DNA from: Rhea pennata | Taxonomy: Eukaryota; Chordata; Aves; Rheiformes; Rheidae | DNA length: 64,000 bases | NCBI RefSeq assembly: GCF_028389875.1 | Contig: NC_084702.1 | Location: 52,796,053 to 52,860,052 of the forward strand | Direction: 5' to 3' | In this document: piece after piece, positions 47,401-60,500 of the stretch | How positions within the stretch are numbered: the first letter of the stretch is position 1 | How the letters are laid out: every line of letters begins with the position of its first letter | Notes under the pieces: model-generated | The model's database searches: none | Told to the model about the DNA's origin: nothing | Seen by the model: the letters and a program-made list of their open reading frames with translations, nothing else | Program-made: the position numbers and the translations under genes

Positions 47401-50014
47401 GGGTCTTTTGTTGTTTCTTCAGAAGATTCTGTAGCTTTTGGTGAGATCAGTCTATCCTCCCCAGAATGTGCATCTTCCTCCAAAGGGAGTTGTGTAGTAA
47501 AAGCTCTTGTTGTCACTTCATCAACTGTTTTCTCTTCTATTTTTATGTCAGTTACAGTTCTCATTGTGGTTACTTCACGTTCAGTACTTGCGACTAGCCC
47601 ATCAGGTTCAGTAGTGAAGATATAATCCACAGGTGGCATGCTAACAACTTCTTCGTCGTAATTCTCTTGTATTTCTGGTCTCCCAGCTGGTGAAACTGTT
47701 GTTTTTGTAAATGATTCAGTAATAGTCTCTGCTTCTCCTGATCCCTGATCAGTAAATGAGAAATGAGTTACAACTGTTTTTTCAGTGGGTCCGTTAGATA
47801 TTAATTCTTTGGTGCTGCTGTCACCTTTAAATTCTTCTCCAGAGCCGAGCTCAATTAGGAGAATTTTGCCTAAAGAGACAGTTGAAGAATCATCTTTTTC
47901 ATTTTTGCTTTCTGTAGATTCAGCTACTGCTTTTAGACTGCCAGTACCATGTGTCACCATGATATCAGGAGGGGTGTTTTTAACCACATATTCTGGAGAT
48001 GATGTGACCTCACCTGCTTGTAAATACTTAGTTTTAACTCCTGGTGCAACATGAGATGTCACCTCTTTTCTAGAGGCAGGAGTAGATTTTACTTGAGAAG
48101 AAACCGTATACGTTGCTTCTGTTTCCTGTTTTTGTTCTCCTCGATTTCCTATACTAAAAATATCCTGGGATGTCTGACTTACTACTCCAGCTTCTTTCAA
48201 GTCATCTGACCCAGTACTTAAAACTGATATTGCTAATTTATCGCTTCTTGTATGTTCTTCATATTCTACAGTTGTGTTCTTCAATGAAGCATCTATGCTG
48301 TAAACTTTTCCTTCCTGCTTTTCTGCTTGTGTTTCAGTCACAGACCTTGATGGAATTGAAGTCAAAGTAGCAGACTCAATGATAATATCTATATCTCCAG
48401 AACCTGGATCAATAAATGGGGAGTCAGTACTTACCACTTTTCTTGTGGGACCCCCTGAAAATATGTCTGCTGGTTCTTCTGCTGATCCTTCATTTATGAA
48501 AAGCCTCTTCTCTTTCAAGAGAGGAATGGTGGTAACATTTTTAATTTCAGAATGTACAGTGCTTGTCATTGGTACCGTTTCTCTGAGAGTGGTGGGTTCC
48601 TGACTTACAGTTCTGACTTCATTAGTAGTGGCTTCAAGTTCATTCAACTCTGATTTTCCCTCTGCAGCAGAAGTTGAATTTTCCTTAGCTGAATAAACAG
48701 TGGTCTGTATTTCATTTTCATCTTCAATTTTATTTTCAGTTACTATAGAGCTTGCAACTACTTTTTCCATAAGAAATTCAGGCATAGATTTGGTGGGAAC
48801 AGTTACTCCAGAACTTTGATCAAAAGCAGAATAAAGATTGCTTGTTCCTCTAGCCAAAGAAGAGGTAGTTCCCAAATCTGTTACTGAACTTTTTGTTGGT
48901 AGTAGTGTGCCAGAGCCCAAAGAAAGATCTTGCACAGAAAGTTTTTCAGTCACTGCTGTTTCCGTTGTTATTGCTGAAGTTATAGTGATATCTTCTTCTA
49001 CATCTCCAGAGCCTTCGGTAACTATAAATGAAGAAGCATTTGTCTCAGGCCTTTCTGTATGACTTCTTGTTTCCAGAAGACCCTCAGCTAGGGACTGTGT
49101 ATCAATTTTAACAGTTGATTTATAATGATCTCCTGGAGCAAAGGTACCCTCTTCTGGAATTAGGTCTTTCACATCTATGCCTACAGTAGCAGTATCAAAA
49201 ACTGCATCTAGAGGAGCAGTTACAGCAGAACTTTCCACTGTAACTGCATTAGGAGCAGAAGTTATACCTGAATTTTTTTCATCATCTTCCTTTCTTGACA
49301 TTGTTACAATTTCTGAGAATACAGAACCAGGTAACTCAGATTCAGTGGAGCCATCTCCAGAAAATTCACTAGTAACTAAAAGCAAGTTTTTTGTGTCTTT
49401 AGTAGAGCTCTCCTCTGTTCTGTGCCATGTTACAGTCACTTCATTTTTTTGTGGAGACTGTTCATATGAAGAAGTAATCTCTACTGCTTTATCTGTTGTG
49501 GCAGCTTCTGACTCACCACTATATATGGGTTCTAACATTGCAACATCTGCTGTCGGCTGTGTAACTTCAAATGCCCCTATTATTTCTCCAGCTTTGATTG
49601 GTTGTCTTGTACCAGAAGCTTCAGTTTCAGACATTATAAATGTGTTTGTTTCATTGATTTGTGAAAAGGTTACATTTTTGGAATGCGCAACACTTTCAAT
49701 TTGATCACTTCTGGCTTCTTCAGCTTTTGTGCTTTTAGGTGCACTTGTCACTTGTTGTTTTCCATTGATGAACTGCAAAGCTGGAGGAGTTGTAACATCA
49801 GTAGTATTTTCACAGTCTTCCTCCTCTTCAAATTCTATAAGGTTTGGAAAGAAAGGATCCAATATATAGGATCCAATATATTCAGATGAATCCTGCACTG
49901 GGTCTGAAGTACAGGGTTCAGTCTGAGGTGATTCTGCATCAATGTGGGGTACATCTATTGCATGTGGAAGCATGTGGCGATTGAACAGATCCAAAAATTC
50001 ATTCACCGGATGAT
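44489..50014 (-). CDS. VCAN: VCAN exon 8, GAG-beta domain (chondroitin sulphate attachment region)
   Basis: A single 5526-base exon, open throughout, encoding about 1842 residues; the human exon is about 5.26 kb as I recall. The acceptor has a 12-base T tract followed by GCAG at 50015-50030, and the donor is CAG|GTAAC at 44484-44491. It starts and ends in phase 1, so it can be skipped in frame, as in isoforms V2 and V3, and is retained in V0 and V1. The product is Ser/Thr/Glu-rich and largely unstructured. It has only two cysteines, both near its N-terminus, about twenty Ser-Gly dipeptides and about fourteen N-X-S/T sequons. Roughly a dozen Ser-Gly sites sit next to acidic residues (EGSGD, GSGEE, SGEGSG), the usual xylosylation context for chondroitin sulphate chains. 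The conserved TDVTTPP motif precedes the position of the ADAMTS cleavage site, whose sequence is altered here. The Met-initiated frame that runs upstream to 50069 is intronic read-through, not a start. Confidence 0.96.
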
Positions 50015-51119
50015 CTGCAAAAAAAAAAAAGCTTTTCATAATCCCTAAGTGACAGAGATGGTCGCTCATAATAGTAGAGATATGTAGTACAAACTATCTA
50101 TTGGAACAAAAAAAACAACAAATTCAAAATGAAATATATCAAACAAAACTTTTCTTTTTATTGACACTATGATAAAGGCTACTACGGTAACTTGACTTTC
50201 CAGTTGAAGTTTTTGTGTATATTGAAAACATTTATTATGTAATACTGTTGATTGCCATATGTGTGTTTCTTATCTCTACTGAATAGTATAGGATAAATTA
50301 GCTCAGATCTAGTTTTGAGACTAAAGAAATGCACAAGATGAAAACCATCCTTAAACCAAACACTGTGATCCCAACATGCAGCAACTGCTTCTGTGGATCT
50401 GTGGCACTAGCTAAACTTTACTGAAAACTGAGCTTAGACAACAGAGTTCGAAACAAAATAGGATGTCCAGAACATTGCTCTACAGCTCCATTTATCCTCA
50501 ATGTAGTCTAATTCAAACAACAACACCATCAAAACTCCATCAACTGCTTGGTTCTTTATTCCTGGACCCTAGCTCAGTCTAAATTCCGGAAATGTTGCAA
50601 TTTGGCATTCTAATGACAAAGCAAATAAGAAAAATATCCTGGATACAAAAATGAACCATCACCCAGACAGTAACACAAACAAAACCCAGTTATTTTTCTC
50701 TGCTTATCATTCACTTAAAATTATTCAAATTATTCACACACTGTAAATCTCTCCTTTTTTTTCTAAGTAATCAAATAGATAGAAAGGGGGGAGAAAGTTC
50801 AAAGTAGACAAGGTTTTAGTTGCAAAGCCCTCATAAATTTCTGTAACATTTATGATCCCAAATTCAAAAGATGCTTTTTAAGCACTCCTTCTCAGTATAA
50901 ACATCACTGTGAACTCTCTGTTCTATATAACGTATGCTACCCTCTGGAAAAAAAAAAAGAATTTAACTGACTCAGAAAAAAAGCCAAGTTTCAGGCTTTC
51001 ATTGATACAAAGCTTAACCTACTGATGCAGCTGGAAGCTTTGTCCTGAGATCTTATTCCATAGATTTATCTTCCTTGTAAGTATACATTTATAACCATTT
51101 TTTTCAAAGTAAATTTATT

Positions 51120-51185
51120 CTGAGCTGGTATAAACTGATGTAGCCAATGGCGCTCTGTCTACATCTACCAGTAAGGATCTGAACC
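51120..51185. repeat. Ancient palindromic amniote repeat fragment
   Basis: AGCTGGTATAAACTGATGTAG is followed by CTCTGTCTACATCTACCAGT and AAGGATCTGAACC. This is a decayed form of a palindromic repeat I recall as AGCTGGTGTAAATTG...CAATTTACACCAGCTGAGGATCTGG. The centre appears partly deleted. Confidence 0.45.
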
Positions 51186-54100
51186 AACACAGAGGACCTC
51201 TTTCTTAGAGCACCATCAGCAACAGTTGCTCCCCACAAAATACTTTCAGGTATTCTGTCACACACACTAGATGATGGAGTAAAACGTATAAATAAAATTT
51301 CCTCATTAAAATTATCTACAATATGTAAGAGAATTAACATATGACAGGTAAAATATTTCACTGGTTTGAAGTAATTCTGCTAAATATGAGCATCATCTAA
51401 CCTGCAGGACTACTGGGCCCTCAAAGATATAGTAATCAGGTGATCGTTCTGGAAAAGAATGTATTAAAACATATTAAACTGTTGCATAACTTTGTGAGAG
51501 GCTTTTGATTCTTCTGAAGTCTTTTTGCAGAAATGACCTGGTATATAGACTAAATGGAATAAGCATTAATTACATTTGTCATGATTGTCTGCACAAAGTA
51601 TATAGCATCCTTTTGCACACATCTATACAGAAAAGTTTTTGAAAACCTAGCTGGAACTAGATAGGCCATAATTTGTAGGAGGGTGCCATGACTAACAAGT
51701 TCTGACCAGTGTATTATTTTTGTAGCACTGCACACCTGGGAGTCCCTCAAATTACTACCTCACGCTAAATCATTTATGGTAAGTAATAAATTTAATGAAC
51801 AACATCTGTTCCAAGTTCACCTACACATACACTACCAAGACATACACAAATTCTTACACACACGAAGACCTCTATCAGCCCTTGCTTTCACTTTGTTAGC
51901 TTTTTCAAGATCTCACATGCCACAAAGATCCACATAAAAGAACCTTAGCTAAATGTATGATATTCCAATAATAAACTTTCAGGAGCCTCTCATTATATAC
52001 TAAGCATTTCTGTTTTGTTTGTTTCAAGAGCAAAATAACTACCTTCTACAAAAATAGTAATACACTGAATCCTGCTCAACTCTTTCTAACAAAATTTCTC
52101 CTTTCTAGAGCATCGATTATTCAGTGTTACCAAGCCAAGTTGCCGATGTTCAGCATGATTAACTATGGTAAATTCTCTAAAACCTAGAGATGGCCAATAA
52201 TCTATCCAATAATACACCTCATATAACACATAACCTTGTTCTCTAACAATAAGCAAGACACTGGGATGAAAACCTGAATTCTATCATAAAATATGAATTT
52301 AGGAGGGAAAAGTCTTAGCTATTAAACTGTTAGATCTTGTTCACCAGAGAACTTTGTTAGATCTTTCAGGGCAGACACACAAACATCTGTAATAGTTTTA
52401 AACTGGCTAGGTAGAGCTGACACATGTTGCCAATTCTTATGTTCATGTCCATTGCAGCTGAAATGCTCTTCCAGGGAAAGCCATGCAGATAGGAACTTTT
52501 CCATAGGAGACAAAGTGAGGATTTTAAGGGAAAGGAATTTGGCTTTTAAGTAATTTATAAATAGTTCACACGTTACCATGACAAACAAGCCAAAAAGGAG
52601 CACTTGTTCAAAGAGGGAATGTCTTACTATAATTTCTAGAAAAAGAAATTAAAAAGAAGTGGGTAAAAAGTTGTAAAAGCAAGGGTTGGCAGTTCAGACT
52701 GCCAATCCAAACAACTCCTAGAGCAGATTTATCAGTAAAGCCTTTCATTAAGGAAAGTGAACAGGTATGCAGTGGATACAGAGGCTGAATAGATAGGTGG
52801 ATAAGTTGTGTATGCAGCCTATAGTGTTTCTTAACCCATTTGATGTGCTTTAAGCCCATGTAATAAGTTTTAAGTTACCTTTCTAGAAAAGATTTTTCAT
52901 GTTTTAATATTTTACCAAAAAAAAGTAATATTTTAATATTTTACCAAGAACCCTGAAAGCATTTCCTAAGATCATTTTCTAGGGGTCAAGCAGTGGAAAG
53001 CATTTTGTCTACCAAAAGCCTTCAGAGAAGTAGCTAAAGAAGAATACATAGAGAACTAAATGAAAAACAGATTCTGATGCTTTCTAAACTTTCAAAAGAA
53101 TAAATGATATCTTTCAGAAGACTTACGGATTTAGCACAATTTTGCAAAATCTCATTCATAATAGGATAGTTGACATCTAAGCTGAAATCCCGCAGATAAC
53201 AGAATTCCACTGTAGATTCCTGCAACTTGCCCAGTGTTTGTGCGAACAACTTGGCCACTTGTTTGTGAGAAATAATATTGTTCAACCTTTGGAAATGGAC
53301 TGGAGATCCAGTTTCCAGTGAACAGACCTTTTAATCTTTCTAAACCACTTTTCTGAGAAAGGCAACACACGCCTAAATTTTAAAAGTTGCTATGAAAAGC
53401 ACACTAACAACAAAGAGGACAGATGGAGGCAGATGCATAAATCAGTATATACCACACTTTTGTATATTCACAGATTCAGGACAAACCTCTACTCCAACCT
53501 GCCCTGTAAGATGGATCACAGAATTTCTCTGAGCGCGACACTGTGCTCAGGTTTGAAGCTACTTTGAAAAGCTGATCCAAAGAGAAAATAATAGAATAAT
53601 TTACTAAACATGCACACTGTGTCTGATTAAGACACACTTCATCATGCAAACTAATGGCTTTAATCTGTTGTCTCAAAATTCCTGCACACTTGTGGGACCC
53701 TCCTGACATGCTCACAAAAGTGAACTATCAAGAGCAAGAATACTAACAGCAGAACTGAGTTCACTCAACAGGTGTCTCCACTTCACCTGGAAAATATTTA
53801 GGAGTCCTCCAACTAAAAAAAGGTTCAAAATGAATTATTTAAACTGTATAAATTTCAGTGAAGCTTCATATCTTGTCTTAGGGTCTTGAATAAAGAAAGA
53901 CTTAAGCAGCCTTACGTCACTTTTCAGCTCTCCTGAACTTCAACTCTGCCAGGGACGAGCTTGGCAGTGTAGGCTAATTCAAGCAGTTTTATGACTACAG
54001 TTTGCTGAAACTCTTGCAGTTAAACAAAACTCTAACAATTCCATGGGAATATGTCAGCCTCAATTAATGTTTTGTTTTAAAAGCAAACTAAAGAAGTGAA

Positions 54101-57100
54101 GAAGCAATCCGAAAAAATGACCCTCATAGAAAAGGCTTTCAAATTTTTTTGTTTCAAAAAACTTTACATTTGGAATGCTTTTTTTTCCCATAAAAACGAT
54201 AAGTTTAAATTGGAATAGAATGACTCAATTTATAAAAGTAAAACATTCTGATAACATCTTTTGAGTCATTGTGTTTCACAGAGAAGGGTTTTTTTAATTG
54301 TTCTTTTCATCTCAATTCAAAAGAAATAAGATTTTGAAATATAGATGTTTCCTGCTGAAGCAAAATTCCAAGTGTCAGCCTTCAGTACTTGCAATTCCTC
54401 TAACTTGCGCCATCTTGTAATATCATTAAGCTACCTAAGCACGTGTGAAGTGTATCAGTGCTTCAGGCATACCCCATTCCCCCCCACCCCCATCAGGAAA
54501 AGGTGGGAATAGTGCCAAGGATCTGGTCTAAGGTGTTAAAGAAACATAGCTACTACTATACACACCTAAGTGAAGGATAACAAACAAAAGTCCAGAAGTA
54601 ATTACATTTTTGATTTTTTTAATCTTTCTACCTCACATTAACATGACCAGTATGTATGATGAGGTCTAGTAAAATCCAGTTCTTGATTACTGTTCAGTCT
54701 AAATAAACAAAAGGTTTCATTTAGTTCATTTAAAAATATTCCCCAGCTGGATATATACTTTTAAAAATTTTGTTAACTTTGGCTCTCTCTAGAACATGCA
54801 GTGTGTGTTTCAATAGGTTTTTAAGTCTTCTAAATTTAATCAAAATTCATGTTTTATTCACCCTCTGACAATTGAAAGAAAAGGTTGCATTATTAAATCT
54901 CATCAGCAGTGAAAAAAAAAAAGAAAATCAAATCAAATATGGATTGACCTTGCATAAAGCTCACAACCGTTCTCAAGTAAATTTTTGGAAGACAACATTT
55001 GAAAAGAACAGTTTTTGCACAGGTGGCTAGGAAGAAGTTTAAAGAAGTTCAGGGTGGGTGGTCAGTCTTGCCTAGTCAAATTCACTTAAACAGGGTGTTT
55101 TACTGTATTTAGGTGTCTGTATTACCATGCAAGATACAGCCCTGTTTAAAACATGAGAATCAATGATTGGAAAGTTCTCTAAAACTGTAGCCTTTTTACA
55201 ACTGTATATTCCCACAAGCTCCAGCTTGCCAGAATTGTTGGCTATAACAAGAAACACCTGTGTAAAGTGGATGTCACTTATGTGGACATCTGTTTTGGAC
55301 AGGGCTCTGGCCTGCATGGTCGTGTTCAAACTTCTCTGCCAAATTTTAAAGTAATAGACATTATGATGCAAGAACCATATCAGAAATAAAGCAACCATTC
55401 TATTTCAAAAGAGCTACATGAAGCCTTCTGACCACCTCTGGGGTTTCCTCCAGCCTCATTGCTTCCTGCTTTCTCCCCCATGCACACCATGCCAGTGGCA
55501 AGCTTGTTAAGAAAAAACAGACTGAGCAAAATGTCAAGTTAAAAATGGCAGTCCTGTAGTGTCAAGTCTAAGCCCTAGCAAGTGCAGGATCTAGTTCCCT
55601 GGATAATAAGTGAATATTTGTCATAGGACATTCTAAGGACAACTATTTTCTTCACATTTCCTTTCTAGTCAAAGATGTTATTAACAACAGCTCTAGCCAG
55701 TAGTGTTTCCTCCTCGGTGGACCCTACCATAGCAGCTCTACCACAAGTAGCCTTCCAATGATAACATTTTACTTATTGCCCACAGAGAAGACAATGCAAA
55801 AACTCTGCAGAGCTAAACCACCCAAAACCAAACAACTGGTAAATATTAAATCCTTTTCTCCAGCTGAAACCCTAAACAAAGCAAAAAGTCAGACTGTGTA
55901 GTCACATGATACCTATATTAGCTGGTTTGTCTGTATATATATATAGAAAAGTCCAACTGCATAGGCCAACTCAGTAGGCCAGTGTACAGACAGAAGCACT
56001 GGCTGGGAATGAAAGCCATTGCTCACCAAAGCTACTTCAGACTTGATCTTATGTGTGGTCGTTCATGGCTGAGGAGAAAACAGTGTGAAATCAATTGGCT
56101 TTGTCCATTCCAAGCCCACTCTCACCTCCATCTCTCCATTACACGTGCACCCCATGGCATTTTGTGCTACACAAGGGAAACCCCAAAATGCCTCTATTAC
56201 ACAGCTGGAATGAGGAGGAACAAACTCTGCTCTTATTAACATGGGAAGAGAGTGGCCCTGCACAGCAGACCTAAAAATGACTTGTCACCACAAAAAGTTG
56301 GTGCACATGTCAAGATGCTACAGAGATACAGACAATGCTGAAGCAGATGTTGCCCACCATTAGACTGTTGCTGTAGTTGCTCAGACATGAGACATCCCAT
56401 AACAAATATTTACTCCCTTGTCCCTTTCCCTGATAACTATCAGAAAAGAAATACATTTTGGCTTTAGGAACAAACTTGTGGTAGACTCATTAATGCTTTT
56501 GTGGCAGTTCAAAAAAAATTAGATTGATATCATACTAGTGTAGTATTAATAAAGATTGTTTTACTTAGAAGGCATGAGCTAAATGATACTTTCTTAAACA
56601 ATGTCATTTGTCTCAAAGGGGAAACTCTATGCAGCAAAAATAAAACCAGAAAATACTCTTTTGTTCTAGTCCTAGGATAGACAGCTGGGCTTATATATAC
56701 AATAATACATTTTATGTGAATATATGGCAGATTTATTTCCACATACTGTTCGAGAGAAGAAGCAGAGAAGGAAAAAGTAATTAAATTTTCAAGAGGATCC
56801 TTTCTCTGTATGCAGACTGGCTTTGTTCTGAATAACTTCATTCAGCTAACTGAAGTTATGCTGATTATTCCACCTGATCTAGTCCACAATGCTCTTTTTA
56901 CTGAAATATGGAGTAGTTTAGTATATATGCTGTCACTTACGAAGCTATTCTGATACTTTATCCATCACAGTTTTTATCTTTCTAGTACCCCACCAGCACA
57001 TGCACACTGATTGGCTGCAGTTCCTGTTCCTTTTGTGGAGATATTTAGAGCTATTAATCATGTGACAACACAAATTTACTCTGTCACAGCAAGTCTATTT

Positions 57101-57496
57101 TTAGCCTTCAGTTTTCTTCACTGAAATATGACCAAAGCTTTGCCTAATATGTGGCAAATAAACCTTGGCCTTGTGCAAAATGACTAGTGTTACTACAATT
57201 ATCTTCATCACATCTTAAGTGAAAATAAATGTTTTGGAATATAAACAACTAGAGTGATTAAACACACATATATTGACATAAATGGCATGTGTATTTCTGC
57301 AAGTAGGTCTGGGTGTAAATTTTATTCAGAAAGACATCATGGATTCTATAATTGCTGTCTTAGTGGAGTGTTCTTGGAATCATTTCTTGACTTGTGGGAA
57401 AAAAAGCTAAAAAAAAAGATTGATCCATTTGAAATTTAGCCATTGGGAATAATAAAAATGATTGCTTTGGAAAGTCCAGCACAGTCAAGAGAGAAA

Positions 57497-57570
57497 CTTG
57501 ATTCTCAGTTATACCAGCATAACACTGTAAAAACACTGTTGCAGGTGGAGTGACACCAGAGTAATTCCCC
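57497..57570. repeat. Ancient palindromic amniote repeat fragment
   Basis: TTGATTCTCAGTTATACCAG and GTGGAGTGACACCAGAGTAATT resemble the two halves of the same old repeat group as the fragments in introns 12 and 7. It is decayed, and the assignment is from memory. Confidence 0.35.
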
Positions 57571-60500
57571 CTTTCAGATGCAACCTTAAATAACCTTTAA
57601 ATAAAGAGTGTATTGTCATGCACTTGAGAGCATTTCAAAAATTAAATACTGAACAATAAACTGATAAATAATTTCCTCCCAAACTCCTGGATCAAGCTTC
57701 GGAAGCCTTTGATCCTCACACTTCCCTCAACTCTGCACGGTGACATGTGCACAGCAGCTGAAATAGAAAGAAAAGTATAGCAGAAAAGGAAGCCTGATGA
57801 TAGAATAAGCTTATCAGTGCAGAAGACTTATGTGAGCACAAGCTACTAAATACCTGTAAAGATTTAATCATTTTATTTTGAGCTGGAAAAGAACATACAA
57901 CCCATATATAAGAACAAGTTGTTTCTAACCATATATCCATATATATAAATTGTTTCATTTTTCTGTTAAAACTTTTTCCTTTTTATTATTTTTTCTTGGA
58001 AAAAACATTAATTTTTTTAGAGACATTTGTTTTTCAAAAAAATTCATTTTTGCTGGAAAATATTTGAGAACATTGAGAAGATTTTAAACCAACTATAGCT
58101 AAAAAATAGTTGTGTAGCTGTGGTAAGCCTTGTGCAGTACTAAAAAATGGGGGAGAATGGAAAAGACAGACTTTTGACTATAATCTTGTTAGCATAACGT
58201 CCATGCCATACTAACATGGCTATATGGCTTCTGATTCAGAATTAGATCACATCTGACAGTCTCTGAATGTGAGCAGAATAAGCTGCAAAATACCCATATA
58301 CTCATGAAGCCAAATAATTCAAATAAAGCAGGAACAAATAAATGTTTGAGTGATATTTGGAGATGTAGAAACATTTCACTTTCATTGATTTTCATGGCAT
58401 TCTTGTTTCATGTTATACATAAGCAGCTAATTTTTCAGGGTAAAGAATATATCTGATGCCCTCCTGGGTTATTTGATAATCCTGATAACTTAACACTCAG
58501 GCTTGTGCTAAACTCCTGTCCATTACGGGCACTGCGATGCTCAGCAGTACTTCCAGCTTGGGAATGCCGGACTCCCATGTCCAGCAGCAGCATACAACAG
58601 AACCAAACATCATCATCTTTGGCCACTATAGTCATTTTCAAACTGCGATAAATTTGCCATTATTGTGCTTCTGACTCAACTTACAAAATCAGCTAACACT
58701 AAATGTTGAGCAGGTGATTAGTCAAAGAAATTCCACGAGAACTTATGCTGACTTCACCTCCTGCAAGCACCAAAAGGAGTACCTGCACCAAGGCAAAGCT
58801 TCACTCACCATTAAAACTCCATCAACACCACCTAGTTTCACCAGAGGATTTACCTTGTGCTGTTTATCCTAAAGACATTTCCAAAAGACTGTACAATTTT
58901 GTTTGTAACATCTAATATTCAGCTGAAAACAACTCTGGCAACTCACTATGAAAGTGAGTAGCAAATGCATGAGTTACCCAAGGATCATTTCACTCATCAC
59001 TTCTCAGAAAGGAAAAAACTAATTTTGGACAAAATCCTGCAATAAAAACTTAGAAAGGAAGGATGTTGGTCTGTGTGTATATATATATATACATATTCTT
59101 TGATGTTATCTTGACATAGTAATTACATCAAATATGTAAAAATGTCTTTCCTAATGCCAAAAAGCTCCCTTTGAATTATGGAATTCTTGTTTGACTAGGG
59201 ACTACATGAAAAATCCAAGATTTTGGTTAAAAATTAATACTTTTCATGCACTCTATAATGCTTGATGAAAAAAAAGAGTAATAAAGTGCAATAGAAGCAA
59301 TATGAAAGCAGGCATGGATTACTGGAAGATGAAATTGCTCCTGATCAGGAGCAAACTTCCAATCGCATTTTTCCTCCTCAGAAATTTCAGCTTTAACCAT
59401 AAATGAAGAGAAATTTCTACACATTTTTTGAAATTGAATCTTCCTTATTTAAGCAAGTGTAATAATGCAGGACTGGTCAGACAAGTCCTAGTACAACTTA
59501 CTGAACTTTTTTTTTTTTTTAATGTGAATTATTCAGGTGAACAAGATAGGTAACTTCAGCTCCATTTTCCCAAAGGCTACAGGAAATATGCTGCAGACAC
59601 TCTGAACACGTCCTGACTTGTCCAGGAAATAATTCACAAGTATCTTCAAAGACACTGACAGGTATTATGTATGCTATTGAACAAATTTATCATCTACACA
59701 CTGCCAAAAAGAGGGAGATGGAAAAAGACTGGGGGTATTCTCTGCATTAGCAGGAAGAAATTCATCATTTCAAAGATTCACAGAGATCAAAAATGTGCAG
59801 AAAACAACTGAACAAAAAAATCTACTAAAAAAACATAGCCTGAAGAACTACATATTCTAAAAGAAAGAATAGCCAACAAGTATTTTTTAAATGCTATTAT
59901 CAGAATAATTATCAAGTGACCCTTCTTAAGGGAGTGACTTTCTACTAAGAGCTTTAGTCTGTGAGCCACTTACAAGAACATCTTTGTTTGCATTTCTGGG
60001 ACCACATCCGGTATTTACCCAGAGTTTGGCTGTATCCAGGGAATCATTTCATGTAAAGTGAAATGATAAGGATAACATTTTTTGAACATGCAAAAAGCTG
60101 GTATTTCCAGCATACATACTAGGATTTTTTACAATGTTGATTCATTCAGAAAAATCTGCTACAGACAATCATCTTCCTTAAAAAATCTAATACATATTCT
60201 GTATGTAGTCTCTATTTAAAAGACATTTCATCTTTTCCGCAGTACAATTTCTGAAGACTTTCTACATGTGCAAACAGAACTTGTAAAAGGATTCCTCTTC
60301 CTTTTCAACAGATGCATGAAAACTGCATTGTACCTATGAATAAAATTCTTTCATTTCTCTCATGAATAAAGAAAGAGCTATAAAAAAAGTTAGAAATGTG
60401 TAATCACTATGTCTATATCTGGGATGTTTCCCTGGAAACAATGCAAAAACAGCAGGGAATGTGTAGGCATCCTCTGAACAGTATTTAATGTGAGGGCACT

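Noticed and set aside
49177..49704. 175-codon plus-strand open frame opposite GAG-beta (others at 47230-47625 and 47785-48054)
   Set aside because: Ser/Thr/Glu-rich coding on the minus strand lacks stops on the opposite strand, and the product is a low-complexity shadow with no start context or homology.
50015..50069. ATG-initiated extension of the GAG-beta frame upstream of 50014
   Set aside because: The stretch contains the T12 tract and the GCAG acceptor, so it is intron. The residues before the aspartate are not part of the protein.
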